Positions 1 through 13,047 of a stretch of 64,000 nt of DNA are shown here, piece by piece. The stretch is from Stromatinia cepivora. Lineage: Eukaryota; Ascomycota; Leotiomycetes; Helotiales; Sclerotiniaceae. The stretch spans positions 3,720,001 through 3,784,000 of the forward strand of contig RCTD01000001.1 of the NCBI GenBank assembly GCA_014898415.1, written 5' to 3'. A model generated the notes under the pieces. The model worked only from the letters and a program-made list of their open reading frames with translations. It ran no database searches and was not told the origin of the DNA. Positions within the stretch are counted from its first letter, which is position 1. The number at the start of each line of letters is the position of its first letter. A program made the translations under genes and the position numbers.

Positions 1-2001
1 GATCTCCCTTATAATCCTATAGAATTTCGTACAACAATCGTCAAATCATTTTACAAGGATATATATAAAGAACTATTCCCAATAGAAAATTCATTTCCAA
101 TAACCCTCCCAAATACAGAAAATCCGTTACTTCCGGAGAACCCATTACCCCCAATGACCTTTTCTATTCCTTTAAATCAAGATCAAGAAATAAACAAATC
201 TGAAAAAAGATATATATGATTTAATATCAAGAAAAAAAGAATAACCAATCCTATATTTCGTATATTGATATAAATCGAAATCCTTAGAATATTACCTTCA
301 TAGAAGGTACAAGAAATAAGTAATGAATATAATTAACTAATTATTGTAATTCGAGATAATCAAGATCTATCAAAAGTATTCATTACAAAGAAGAAGCAAA
401 AAACACTAGATCTTGTAATTGATCTTTATACAAAAGGGATTATTATAATTGAAGGATAATCATTTGAAACTTTGCAAATATAAAAGATCGATAGTTTAAT
501 TACAAAAGATATTTTCGAATTTGTTAAATACAATTCCTTTATATATACCGGGAGATTATTCAATTTATATCTTATAAATAAAGTCAAAGAATATACAACA
601 AATTCTCTATACAAAAAATCACACTTAATTATTCAAGCATATAATAATTCTGGAAAAGAAACAATATTAATACAAGCACCTACAATCCAAAAGTCAAGCC
701 AGAGAATCATTATAGCTCTAACTCCAACATTAAAGTTAATAAATATCAAGCTTATAATACGAAATATCATGCAGGCGTATATACAATCAAAAACACTTCT
801 GAATCGTATTGTACTAGCAAATTTACCAAAAGAACTTCAAGGTAAATATACAAAGGGTACAATTATAATAATCAAAAAACCATTGTATGGTATCGCAAAA
901 GCAAGAATATATTAATGAGCAATTTATTGAAAACATTATCAAAAGAGATTGAATATGATTACATTATTATATAATCCTTATTTGCTAATTTCGGATTCAA
1001 AGAATATACAATTCGGAATTGTAGGAATACAAATAGACAATACTCTCATTTTTGTAAATAAATAATTTCTAAAATTAGAAAACAAAGAATTGATTAATAC
1101 AAATATCAAAGCCAAACCAGAAAAACATTTTATAAATGATACTCTATTAATATTCAATGGATGTATAATACAATGTATAGAAAACGATTTTATGTTTATA
1201 TAAAAAGACCAAAAAAAGAAAATCGGAAAGGTTAATAATTCAAAGTAATATCAAGAATAAAAAGCTAAAGGGGTATATATTGCTATAATTTGTTAGTCAG
1301 AAGTATCATACGATTTATCAATTATTATACAATATCAAGATCTATTAAACGAAAATATCAAATTGTTTAATAAAAGATTAGATTGGCAGATGAAAAATCT
1401 TGATCGAGGTTTTCGCTTTATTCCCTTTGAAAAAGATTGTATAAAATTATTTGTTTTTGTTAATAGATTCTTTGTTAATAATAAGGATTTGAATAATCAA
1501 ATAGGATTCGTTATTTTGCTTGCAAATGAAAATATATCAGACAAAAATATTTTCGAGATAAAAGATAATATTATTTATTATAATAATACAAAAAGTAAGA
1601 GAATTATATACAATATATTAGCATTCAAGATATATAGAATAATAATAAGAGTAAATATTGATCTTGTAATACGATCTATTTTATAAATTGTTATCTTACA
1701 ATTCGATATCCTTGATATCCTAGTTGTTGTATATATTGATTCATATTCGCTGTACGAATGCTTTATTAAACTAGGTACAACGAAAGAGAAAAGATTGATG
1801 ATCAATATCATAATATTTCGGTAATCATATAAATGAAGAGAATTGATAGAAGTGAGATAGATTAATGAATTCGATAATATTGTTGATACAATAATAAAAG
1901 CTAATCCTAATAATAATTTAGAAAAGTTTATTGATACAAATATTCTCGAAGTATATATAAAGGGATAGGTAAAACAAGAAATTCATATAAAGATCGATTA
2001 A
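1..2001 (+). pseudogene. Copia K pol remnant (reverse transcriptase and RNase H)
   Basis: Degraded C-terminal part of a Copia polyprotein. Around 770-910 the frame reads QAYIQSKT, then LPKELQGKY and KKPLYGIAKA, matching the Copia reverse transcriptase block in which fungal copies have QAY.QS..LNR and PLYGI.EA. At 1363-1690 follows the RNase H region with NQIGFVILLA and a block matching SxxRxxxSxLAxExYA. The frame (codon phase 1) ends at a TAA at 1999-2001. Many in-frame TAA/TAG/TGA codons sit where CAA, CAG or TGG are expected, as RIP would produce. It cannot encode an active enzyme now. Confidence 0.8.
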
Positions 2002-2150
2002 ATCTTTATATAAATTAAAATTGATATAGGGATACAATATTAATCATTTTTATATTTCATATTTTATTTTCAAAAATTGCAAAAAGAAAACTTTTCATTT
2101 TAATTTCATTTTCTAAATCAAAAGACAAAAATATTCAGATATTATATGAA

Positions 2151-2999
2151 TTAATCAACAATGAGAGACTTCTTTGTAGAATCAGAATCAAGCAAGAGAG
2201 GCTTTTTTGTTGAAGGAGGAGGAATGGGATTTCGATCAGGAAAAGTACAAGAAGAAGGAAATGGATTAGATCGATTGATAGGATTAGTATATAGATGATC
2301 TAAATATATATAACGAATCCTATAATTGTATCATTTACAATTCTTACAATTATTTCTGAAATGCTTTTTTATATAACAGTATTCAAAGAAAAGAGTTAGC
2401 CCTCGATAACAATACTCTCTACAAAATCCTTCAATCAAAATACTCCGATTTTGTATTAAAAGATTATTGATATATAAAGCATATATTAATCATATTTGAA
2501 CAAATATAATGCGATTTTGTACAAATGGAACAGAATGTCCTGATATGGTCAGAATAGCAAATTGAAGAGCATTGTAACAATAAAAAGCAAGCTCCCTATT
2601 ACCAATCGGGAGAATAGGATTTTGATTCGGTTGGACCAAAGTATTCACAGTATTGTACAATTGAAGAGTTCTATTATACAAAGAATCAATATATTACAAA
2701 TAATATAAGTTTTATAGCAAATATAGGGTAAGATCTTAATGCAATCAATTGCCCTATAACCGATATGAAATATATATTTTCGGAAATTCGGCAAATGCGA
2801 TTTTCAATAGCTCTATAACCATTAATACAATCCCGAAATCAGAAATATTGGCCAAATTAATTAAGAAATATATACAGAATAAAAAACTTTTGTTTCGATA
2901 AAATTGAAGGATGCAAATATTAGATATTTGATTGATTTGGGGAAAGAATTCATTATATTTGTTTGAATAGAAAATGGGCATAAGGATCGAACTAAACAA
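2151..2999 (-). pseudogene. Antisense reading frame of Copia K, unknown Cys-containing protein
   Basis: Between the end of pol and the 3' LTR, the strand opposite to pol keeps one phase of about 283 codons, broken only by RIP-type stops, most of them between 2680 and 2760. The longest uninterrupted piece (2490-2681) has non-repetitive composition, with the segments LVQPNQNPILPIGNRELAFY and LTISGHSVPFVQN. Downstream on the same strand is a Cys-containing stretch (2340-2420, including CKNCKW) and a polar C-terminus ending at TAA 2153-2151. I do not recognise the family. The Cys spacing could be zinc-binding, but this is inference. It may be an accessory ORF of the element like the antisense frame in Copia B. 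Confidence 0.45.
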
Positions 3000-3077
3000 T
3001 TAAATAATTATCCGTGTTCTAATAATCAATTTGATTTGTATATATAGCACTTCGTACGAAAAAGAAAGTTAAGTCTA

Positions 3078-3263
3078 TATTGGAATATATGATTGACGAA
3101 ACATATAATACTATTATATGTTTCTTCTATATCGTAAATGGGATAATAGCATTTATATAGATTAATAGAATTCCGTTATACAAAGGGGTTAGACAGAATA
3201 ATAGAATTATCTTTACCCTATATGCGTTTTGTGTATACACCCCCTTACGAAGTCTGTCCAACA
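3078..3263 (+). repeat. 3' LTR of Copia K (186 bp)
   Basis: Starts TATTGG (RIP form of TGTTGG) after the purine-rich stretch AAAAAGAAAGTTAAG and ends CTGTCCAACA. TGTTGGA and TCCAACA are inverted terminal hexamers typical of Copia LTRs. Its 5' partner is outside the window. Confidence 0.7.
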
Positions 3264-6200
3264 AAAAGATATCCCAATCCTTCCTCAATTTTCAAATAAA
3301 AGGATTCCCTAAAGAATTATTAAATTGAAATATATACAAAAATTTATAGATTTGATTAACAAAAAAAGCGATTAGAGAAATCCAATATTGAAGATGATTC
3401 GCCGAATCTTGGAATCTCTAATATCGAAATCATAAGGGGTATATTTATAAATAATATCAATTATTGAAAAGAGGAAATTATCAATATCAATATAATTATT
3501 CAATCTAAAAAAGCCTTAAAACTACAAAACCGATCATCTAAAAAATCCAAATCGATAGAATAAAATAAAATTGATAAACCCCAAAAATCGTTAAACATTT
3601 TTCGAAAGATATTATTCAGAATAATAAATCAAATTGAAAAGAAGAAACTAGAAAAAGAATTCTTTAATGAAGATGAAACCATAGATATTGATAAAAATAA
3701 AGAAAACGAAGTAAAAGAATCTCAAAAAAGAGAGGGTTTTCCTGAATCTGATAAAAATAATATAATACAAAAGAATAGAATATCCAATTTTTGTATTAGA
3801 TCCTTAAAAATAAAAAAGGAAGCATTAATTATTATTTATATTACAAAATCCTTAATAAAAATCTTGGAATAGATTTACAAAATCGAAATCCCGATAATAA
3901 TTGAAATTGTTTTTATATATATATTAAATTTTCTCAAATAAACTTTTAAGAAAATATCAATTGTAAATATCAAAGAATGAAAAGAGCTTTTCAGAAATTC
4001 AGAAATTTCTGCCGAAAAAGTTGCAACAATCTTAATAATTATTAATTATTTAAATATTTCCTTTAATTATTAATTAAAAGAGATATACAATATATCTATT
4101 ATTATTATAATCCTTACAAATAAGAATATCAAAATTAATAGTATTGTCGATTCGGGATTGATAATCAATATAATGAATCTGGAAATCGTAAAAGAATTGG
4201 GATTCACAATATACAAATATAAAATGATAATGATTATCCCTGATAGAAATATTATTATTTTGTATAAATTAATTGAAGATATAGAAATCAATTTTGGAGA
4301 AATTAAGAATATCATCGATATTTTTGTTTTGAATAATACTAAAGATTTATTATTGTTAAGAATATTATATTTGTTTATAAGGAAAATCGATTTTGAATAT
4401 AAAGGAGATAAATAGATTATATAAATTATTAATAATAATAATATTAATAAAACTGATTATTAAGCGATTGGACCAAAATGTAAAATAGATATTATAAAAA
4501 CTGATCTTGAAAAGTTGGGAAAAGAATAAATAATGTAAATCCTAGGGATTATATTAGTAATCTTTCAAAAGTCTTAGATATTATTAAAAGTGAAAAAAAA
4601 TTTGAAGAATTCGTTAAAAATTATTTCCCAGAATTTTTAATTGGTATTTCAAATTTTAAGATGGTTTTAAATTCTGTAAAGCTTAATATTGATATTATTC
4701 GAATTGACCTTGATTTTGATATCGAAGATATATTTGATAATATTAAGGATTCAGAATTAAAGGGATTTCAGGAATATTTTATTACTAATAATATTCATTT
4801 CGATTTGAAAGAATTTGGGGCAGAAAGTAATATTTGGGAGAAACTAATCAATATTAAATTCGAAATTCTTATTCCAATTAACAATATATATAAGAAAAAA
4901 AAGAACAAAATAAAATTCTCAAATGAAATAGAATATATTGATAAAGAGATCCTAAAAAGTGATTCTAATTGACTAAAATTGGAATATACAAAACACTTTA
5001 AATATCAATTATTAAATCCTTTTTCGAAGTATTTGATATCATATTTCGATATGAAACTTGAAGGTTTCTGATTAATATAAGAATATTTAGTATTATTAGA
5101 TATCGAAAATATACTTTAAAAATATAAAAAGGAATTTCTTTTTGTATTACTATAAAATCGAAAAGCAATATTAGTTTTTGATTGAATTGAAATTGATAAT
5201 ATCAAATCTTCAATTGCTTTACTATAGATTATCAAAACAATATTATATAAGGTTTAGCAAACTCCTGATTTTGTATTTTTCAAAATCTTTTTATCAATAG
5301 TTATTGAAATGATAAAAGATTATATCAAATGAAATATATTAAAGAAAAAAGAAGGATTATATTGAAACCTTTAATATTTAATTAAAAAAAACGAGGCTGG
5401 TAAATATTATATTATTATTATAATAACAAAAGCAAATATTGTAATTCTGTAAAATACAAATATATTTTTAAATTTAAAGGAATTTGTTAAATAAATAATT
5501 GAATATTTATTAATATCCTTGATTGATTTCTTTTCTAAATATAATCAAATACTTTTAAATAAAAAGAATAAAGATATCATTATTATTATAATCCCTTTTA
5601 ATCTAATGAGATTTATTATTTTATTATAAAAAATTATTAATTCGATTATTCAATTTACAAGGATTGTATTAAAGATATTGTAGAACATTATGCCTAATAT
5701 TGTTATACCTTATTTAGATAATATTAAAATTAAGGATCCCAGAACTCAATATAATGAAATTGAAGTTGAATTTGAATTGAAGAAGTTCATTATTGAATAT
5801 TTGAAAAATCTGAATACTATAATAAAATGCATTAAATATATAGGATATATTATCAATATCAAATCCAAATAATATTATAATAGAATCCAAATCATAGATT
5901 ATTATATCAATTCTAAAGAAAGAAATCCCGATACTATTAAAATCATCAAAATATTTAAATAGTTATTTTATTCGAATAATTATCAAGTTAGAATGTTTTT
6001 TGGAGTATATATTTTTTATCGATTTTGAATAAAGAATTTTATTATTATTATAGAATCTTTTTATATATTATTAAAAAAAGATATAGAATTCATTTGGATT
6101 ATTAATTATAATATTATAATGATTTTGTTAAAAGATAAATTAATTTCAGTTCCAATTCTTTTTCTATTAATTTATTTATTTGAATCCGAAATTATTATAT

Positions 6201-6780
6201 TTGTTATTGATACTAATTTGATAGAATAAAGAATTGTTTTAAATCAAATATATAATAATAAATCTTGTATTATTGTTAAATATAAAAGTGATATATAAAA
6301 TCATATTAAATAGAACTATAATATTATTAAAAAAGAATATAAAGAAGTATTCAAAGTTTTATAAAAATGTAAAAGGAATTTTTATAATGTTTATTTCCTT
6401 TTAAAAACTGATATGAATGTATTTATAGTTTAATTAAATAAAGCAGCTATAGATTTATCTGGTATTTTAATTACAAAATAGATTGCTTGAATCAAACTCT
6501 TCGATTTTGATGTTAGGTATATTCCTGGAAACAAAAATATTATTGTAGATATTTTGTTATAATGATCATAAATTGTTTTGGATAATATTGATGAGGAATA
6601 TAAAAAAGATATTGATGATTTGATTATTGTAAATCTGAATTTATTATTAATAGATTTAATGGTGAATATAAATAACTTCAAAATTTTAAGATCATTTCAA
6701 ATTTTGAAAAACGAAAATAAAAGGATATAAATGATTATTCAATATATTATTATATTATAAAAATTCAGAAATATATTAAT
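3264..6780 (+). pseudogene. Gypsy A1 gag end, protease, reverse transcriptase and RNase H remnant
   Basis: Order of domains matches A2. The retropepsin core is visible at about 4140-4190 (IVDSGLIINIMNLE, with the DSG triad in the expected place). The reverse transcriptase follows at about 5250-6000 (IPFNLMRF block at about 5594-5617, aligned with PFGLxN). RNase H lies at about 6150-6650, including the block that reads LFDFDVRYIPGNKN on the plus strand. Protease and reverse transcriptase lie in different codon phases, with the shift at about 4520, just as in A2. Stops are of RIP type throughout. The frame is cut at 6780 by Copia C. Confidence 0.8.
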
Positions 6781-6946
6781 TATTGGAAATGAGGCCATCA
6801 TAGGATTAGAATTGAGGTCACATAATCACAATGGTGCATAGACCATATTTGGGAATAATTTCAATTCTATTTCTATTAGAATAATAAATCTTTAGTTCAA
6901 TCTATATAATCAATAATATTATTATTTTTTGTATCAAAAGTTAATA
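6781..6946 (+). repeat. 5' LTR of Copia C (166 bp)
   Basis: TATTGGAAATGAG...AAAAGTTAATA, same length as the 3' LTR and differing from it by C/T and G/A changes only. The primer-binding region begins right after it with GGTTATAAGATCTAG, itself probably altered by RIP. Confidence 0.9.
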
Positions 6947-7342
6947 GGTTATAAGATCTAGTTGTATAATAGTAATTAAAAAGCAAAGCAAATCGAGAAA
7001 GAATTAGTATAGCTAGTAGGAATAAAATAAAATAGAAATCAGAATTTTTATACAATATTATCGAAATAGAATTGAAATATGATAATATAGTTTATAATTT
7101 ATAATATTATAAATCAAAACAGAGAATAACCTATATAATATTGATATAGAATTATAACAAAAGTGAAAAGCAAATTTGTATAATTATAAGAAAATATATT
7201 ACAATATAATTTTATAAATTCTTTTATTATTTTATTTTTATATTTCTTTTATCCCGAATATATTTGTTATATATTTTTTAAGATTGTTTTAAAAGTCTAA
7301 AGATTATTTTTGATATTTATTAAATAGTAAGAAATTTTTATA

Positions 7343-8160
7343 ATGTCGGAATTAAATAATTCTTTAAAATTCGATCAAAACAATTATAAGTAATAATTCA
7401 GATAAACGAAGATATAATTGAAAGGGAAAGGATGGTTTTATATAATTAATTAAATATTAGATAAATATATGCAGATTGTAGGATTCAATATAATATCTGC
7501 TTATAAGATCAATGGTTGTATATATTATAATGTTGAATTGAAATCGGAATATTTAAAGGATAAAGCGAATATATTATTGTATATTTATATAACATTTAAT
7601 AATAACGATGAAATCTTTATTAATAAATATTCAATAGTATATATACTTTAGAAATATTTTAAATCAAAATATATTAGAATTAGTATAGTTATAATCAATA
7701 TATATATAATAATGATCTAGAACTTCAAATTTCAATCTGATATTTATCCCGATATAATTATTATCGAAATTTGGGATAAATTAAAAGAGTATAGAAGGAA
7801 ATTAGGGGTTGTAGATGAAAATTGTTGGTCAGTATATCAAGATATTGTTTTGTTTTTGATTTTAATATATAATCTTTTAATCGATTATTAAGGAGTAATG
7901 GATATATTGGATATCCAAATTAACTTTAATATCAATGATGAGATTAAGTATTTGCAGGTTAAGGAATTTTATTTTAAGGATAGATCAAAATAAGTACAAA
8001 TTGTAAAAGGATTTAGGTATGCTTTTCGATATCAAAAATCACATTTCAAGATTTTAAATAATATTTGTGATCTATATTAAAAAAAAGGTTATTATATATA
8101 AAATTGCTTATATTTAATGTAAACCAATAAACTTCTTTACAATTATCTTCATTATTAAAA
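7343..8160 (+). pseudogene. Copia C gag remnant
   Basis: Starts at ATG 7343 with MSELNNSLKFDQNNYK, a typical start for fungal Copia Gag. It continues in codon phase 2 through a segment with LKEYRRKLGVVDENCW (about 7785-7830) to a CCHC zinc knuckle at about 8065-8110. In the knuckle, the second Cys and the His now read Tyr (CDLY.KKGYYIQNC), the substitutions RIP gives at TGC and CAC codons. The phase changes from 2 to 0 near an A-run at about 8155-8166, at the gag-pol border. Interrupted by several TAA/TGA codons. Confidence 0.75.
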
Positions 8161-8165
8161 AAAAA

Positions 8166-11100
8166 AGAGGATCACCAAATTTGAAAAAGATTTATTTCAA
8201 TAAGAAAGATCAAGTATATTTTGTTAACAATATTTCTGAATCAAATTTCGATATTAAGGATATAATAAAGGAAAATTGTAATTTAATAAAAGAAATTATT
8301 AATAAGGCTTTCTTTAGTAAATGATATATCGATATAGATGCTTTTTTATATATATTTGATTAACCTTTATTATTCAGATCAATAAATTTTATTATCAAAT
8401 AAAGGATAAAGATTGATGGGGGAGTGATATATTATCGTTATTAGGGTTTAATGAATATAATATATAAAAATGGTTCTAAAATACTATTTTCAAATATATT
8501 ATATATATTAAGATTAGAAGTAAATTTGCTATTAGAAAAAAGGATCTGTGAAATAGGGTTGCAAAAGGAATTCAATTTTTATTATATATATTTCAAAAAG
8601 GATAATAAGAAAATTATTTATATTAAAATGCAAAATAGAATATATATAATTTTATATATAACCAAAGGATATGAGGATATAATTTTTTATTTGGGTGTAT
8701 ATCAAAATGATTAGGAAAAAGGCTTTTTTTCAGAAATAATCAATAGTACCAAAGGTATTGATAATGAATTAATATTCAAAAAGAAAAAGAGATATTTATT
8801 ATAATATCGAAGATTCAATTATCTAGATCTAAATAAGATCAAGAATCTATATAAGGTATTTAATATAGTTAAATCAATAAAGATTTCAATTGAATTAGAT
8901 ATCTGCAAAGTGTATATATTCATTAAAATAATTAATTATATTCCAAAACAATTGAATCTATATAAATCAAAAAGACTCGAATTTATATATTTCGATATTA
9001 CAGAATTATTTCCAAAATCGATTCGAAGGAATTGTTATTTCATATTGATCATCGATAATTGTATAAAAATAAATTGGATTATATTATTTAAACAAAAAGA
9101 CAATATAATTCAAATATTGAAAACTTGGAAAAAGGAAATAGAATTGATTATTGAAGAAAAAATCTTTATAATTTGGATTAATAATATATTAGAATTTTTA
9201 TAAGTTATTTGTGAATAATCATCAGGTATATAATCCGAAATTATAATAATTGCTTTTTTATATTAAAATAGATCTACAAAACAGAATATAAAGATTATAA
9301 AGATAAATATAAAAATAATATTAAAAAAAACTGAATTACTATTAAAGTTTTGAAACAAAATTATAAAGTATAATATTTATATTAAGAATCGTATTAATAT
9401 TAATCCTGATATAAATAGAATAAATCAATCCCTTATAAAAGTTTTTACAAATATAATATCAAATATAAAAATATATAAAATCTAAAGGAACAAATATTAC
9501 ATTTATATCAATTCTAAAATTATTCTGAAAGGGCAAAAATACAATAAATTACAGAACATTTTGAAAATTGATATATTTTTAAGATATTCAAAAGTTATAA
9601 ATAAATATATCAAAATATATTCTTTAAAATTAAGTTATATATTTCGATTAAGTAAAATAATTATAAATGAATCTTATCGAAAAAGAGATTTGGATCTTAA
9701 ATTAAGAAATTATGAATTAAGTTTATAAGGAACAAAGAATGTAGAATTAGATTGAAAACTTTATAATAGATTAATAACAAACAAAGTACTTTTTTTATTC
9801 TCAATACTTTCTTTATTTTCAATATCAAATATAATATTTGTATCATCTTTGTTCAAAATATTCTCTTTAATAGATATTATATCAAATTCAATGATTATAT
9901 TAAATACCCTAATTATCGAATTAAAATCAGGTAAATTAAATATATCAATATCAATATATAATAAAGATAAAAATGGTAATATTCAGAAAACAAATCAAGA
10001 ATCTTTTTTCAAGGATATTTCAGATATCGAATTCATTATTCCAAAAATTCCAATCCAAAAATCAACTTTTGTAAATCCTGAATTTAAATTGGAAATAAAA
10101 TTTAAGATTATTTTAAATTTTGTTGATAAATCCATTTTAGTAGAATCAAAAAGCGAAGTAAATTTATAATCATTTAAAATCAAATAAAAGAATACAATAA
10201 ACCTTGAAGATAAATCTTCAAGATATTTAATACAAAAATAGAAAAAAGATATAAAATAAAATCTTAAAGAAGAATAAAAAAATAAGATTATAAAAATGTT
10301 GATTGTAATATCTATACAAACTAAAATTCAAAAAAGTATAGAATATATTATAATTACAATCTTAATTATTTACAAAATGGATCTTTATATCAAAAACAAG
10401 ATCGTTTCAGATTTTATAATTTCGTTGATAGATATAGACAATATAGAAAATATAGTATATCCAATCAAAGAAATTCTGGGAATCAAAATATTAAGAATTT
10501 ATAAGGAAATAATATCAAATCGAAAATACTTTGAAAAATAAAAGGAAATTATCCAAAAGGAAATTATATCTTTGATTCAAAATAGTACTTAAGAAGAATA
10601 TATATTTCCTAAAGGAAATAATCTAATTTTGATAAAATGAATATTTATAGTTAAGATAAAGGATAATAAGATAAAACGATTTAAAGTAAAATTAGTGATT
10701 CAAGGGTTTAATCAAATATTAGGAAAAAATTATAATGAAATATTTACATCAATAATAAAATTAGATATACTCAAATTATTCCTAATTATTATCACAAAAA
10801 AAAATTTGGAATACTTATATTTCGATATCAAAAATATCTTTATTAAATTATGTTTAAAGAAAAAGATCTATTTCGAACTATTTCAAAATATCAAAATCGA
10901 AAAAGGATATATACTACAAATCCTACAAAATCTATATAATTTGAAATAAACTAAAAGGAACTAAAGTTTATTATTGAAGAAAGAACTTTTAATTATAAAT
11001 TTTGTATAAAGTTTAGCAGATCTATATTTGTATATATTCAAAGATTGTAATATAATATTATTAATATATATCAACAATATCATTATTATATCGTATATAT

Positions 11101-12373
11101 CATTGCAAATCATTTAATTCAATGAAAAGCTATCAATCCGCTTTAATATTAAGAATCTAAAGAAGATTAATAAGATTCTAAATATTAGGGTTATTTGTAA
11201 TAGAAAAATGTATATATTAATTATAAATCAAAAAGAATATCTCGATATTATATTAATCAAATATAATATTATATATAGATAACATCAAATTAAGAAATTA
11301 TTAATAATGGATTATACTTATCTTTAGCTAGTGACCGATAACGATGAATTAGTAGATATAAACAAATATCAATAATGAATAGAAAATGTAATTCATTTAA
11401 TAATATATTGTGAGAAAGTTGGGATATCAAGGCCTAACACATAGCTAGTTCGTAGTCATATGGTCACATGACTCTTCATAATTAGATATAAGAGAGGGCT
11501 CTGCTCCCCTCTCCTTGAAAGAAATCAATCGTTTTTCCATTAATCTTTTTGTACCCCATTTGTACACAACCCAAACCATTATCTAAACCTACTAGTTTTA
11601 CTACTTGAAGCCTCTACAATGTAATCTGATCAATTCCAATTCCCATTTCCCCTCGCAGTGTGCTATCAGGACGCACGTATCTCGACCTACCTCTTTCACA
11701 ATATACTCGATCAAATATAATGTTTTCGATTAGAAGATTTTCACAATTTATAGCAAAATTAGCAAAATATTATATTATAACCTTAAAGAATCTAATATAA
11801 TATTTATGATCAATAATCAAATTGAAATTATAGTTCGAATTAAAGAGAGTATAATCTAATATTTGCAAAAAATATAATATATTTAATAATACAATAAAGG
11901 TATATATAGATATAGATTAAATTAATAACAAATATAATTGGAAAAGTATTTTAAAAGGAATTGTGATATTTTATAAAGGCTTTATATTATAGATTAATAA
12001 GAAACAAATATCTATAACTATTTCTAATATAGAATCAAAATATATTACAATAACAATATTCATCAAATAAGAAAGATAAATTATACAAATGTTTAAAGAT
12101 CTATTCAGATCAAGTTATATTGGAAAAAATAGAGATACCATTCAAATACTTAATAATAATTAAGATATTTTAGTTTTAACCAAAAATCTATATTTATATG
12201 AATAATTCAAATATATAGATATCAATTATTACTTTATTAGGGATTTGATAGAAAAGGAGAAAATTGTTATTAATTATATTAATATATATAATATAATTGC
12301 CAATGAAATAACGAAATTTTGTATAAGGATTGCTTTCGAAAGATTCAAAAAAATGTTAGGATTAATAGTTTAA
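8166..12373 (+). pseudogene. Copia C pol remnant (protease, integrase, reverse transcriptase, RNase H)
   Basis: Domains in order: degenerate aspartic protease at about 8325-8345 (DIDA in place of DTGA); GAG-pre-integrase region at 8451-8714; integrase core at 8910-9203 with ITELFP and FILIIDN; variable linker at 9849-10169; reverse transcriptase at about 10500-11400 (KVKLVIQGFNQ, YFDIKNIFIK, LQNLYNLK); and RNase H to TAA 12371-12373 (FKKMLGLIV). All are in codon phase 0 until the solo LTR at 11409. After subtracting that LTR plus 4 bp, phase 0 resumes and the protein reads IIYTRSNIMF across the join. Stops are RIP-like. Confidence 0.85.
11409..11700 (+). repeat. Solo LTR of Gypsy family A (292 bp)
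   Basis: TGTGAGAAAGTTGGG...CTCTTTCACA, nearly the same as the 5' and 3' LTRs of Gypsy A2 (23665-23955, 34590-34880). It interrupts the Copia C reverse transcriptase/RNase H frame. ATAT stands on both sides (11405-11408, 11701-11704), and removal of 296 bp restores the protein exactly, so the duplication is 4 bp. No internal A sequence remains, as expected after LTR-LTR recombination. This copy is less mutated than most of the surrounding sequence. Confidence 0.92.
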
Positions 12374-12405
12374 AAGGATCGAATAGGATATCCTCAATAA
12401 AGGAA

Positions 12406-12571
12406 TATTGGAAATGAGATCATCATAGAATTAGAATTGAAATCATATAATCATAATAGTACACAAATCATATTTAGGAATAACTTCAATTCTACTCCTA
12501 TTAGAATAATAAATCTTTAATTCAATCTACATAATCAACAATACTATTACTTCCCGCATTAAAAGTTAACA
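12406..12571 (+). repeat. 3' LTR of Copia C (166 bp)
   Basis: TATTGGAAATGAG...AAAAGTTAACA; partner of 6781-6946. Preceded by purine tract AATAAAGGAA and followed by the TTAAT duplication. Confidence 0.9.
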
Positions 12572-12576
12572 TTAAT

Positions 12577-13047
12577 AAAAAATTAATAAACTTTCAAAAA
12601 AAAAACTTTCAACTTTTATATAAAAGATTGTTATCTATTCAGAATCCAAAAAGATAGATTATCTTTTGTTTATATAATAACAAATGATAATTTAATCGAA
12701 AAAACAAAAATTATGATTCGAGTATATAAAGAATTGGATTATAAAGATTTAGAATCATTGTATATTAAAATATATAATTGTTATTAATAAAATAAGATAT
12801 ATAAGGATATAAAAAATTGGATAACTTTTTATTTCGTTTATCAATTCAGATTATTCAAATAAATAAATAAACCAATAATTGTTATTTAAATTTTAGATAT
12901 TTGATATAAAATTAATATAAATATTACAAAAATATCTGATAATTATGGATTTAAATGCTTTGTTATTTTATAAGAAAATCTAAATGATTGAATAGAAGTT
13001 AAAGTTTTGTAGAATATTATCTTGGAAATAATTGTCAAATTCTTTTA
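12577..13047 (+). pseudogene. Gypsy A1 pol remnant, integrase start
   Basis: Continuation of A1 after Copia C. It begins TTAATAAACTTTC and is collinear with 29560-30015 of A2, covering the region before the integrase and its beginning. The last clear match is GAAGTAATT at about 13047; beyond it the sequence is Copia B3. Confidence 0.75.

Larger units (their letters stand above)
1..3263 (+). mobile_element. Copia-type LTR retrotransposon K, 3' part
   Basis: This is the 3' portion of a Ty1/Copia element; its 5' part lies outside the window. It holds a RIP-degraded reverse transcriptase/RNase H, an antisense reading frame and a 3' LTR that ends at 3263. The bases after the LTR (AAAAG, 3264-3268) fit a target duplication. 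The sequence from 3264 on resumes Gypsy A1 at the point matching about 26040 of Gypsy A2, so K inserted into the gag region of A1. The left TSD cannot be seen. Confidence 0.8.
6781..12571 (+). mobile_element. Copia-type LTR retrotransposon C, complete but RIP-mutated
   Basis: Bounded by two 166-bp LTRs (6781-6946 and 12406-12571) and flanked by the perfect 5-bp duplication TTAAT (6776-6780, 12572-12576). Removing it rejoins the Gypsy A1 sequence found uninterrupted in A2 at about 29550. The body codes for Gag then Pol in the same orientation. A solo LTR of the A family (11409-11700) sits inside pol; without it the element is about 5.5 kb. A purine tract AATAAAGGAA precedes the 3' LTR. The two LTRs differ by transitions only, as RIP predicts. 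Confidence 0.92.
3264..13047 (+). mobile_element. Gypsy-type LTR retrotransposon A1, interrupted and incomplete
   Basis: Second copy of the A-family Gypsy element seen complete at 23665-34880. Collinear blocks are 3264-6780 and 12577-13047, corresponding to about 26040-29530 and 29555-30015 of A2. It is split by Copia C (TSD TTAAT at 6776-6780 and 12572-12576) and entered on the left by Copia K. Homology to A2 stops in the integrase at about 13047, where Copia B3 sequence begins without a visible TSD, so the 3' end is missing. Confidence 0.85.

Noticed and set aside
7469..7651. Short open frames in the AT-rich block as possible small host genes
   Set aside because: They fall in phase with gag or pol of the mapped retroelements, or are chance frames in A/T-rich sequence; none has a host-gene intron pattern or independent start context.
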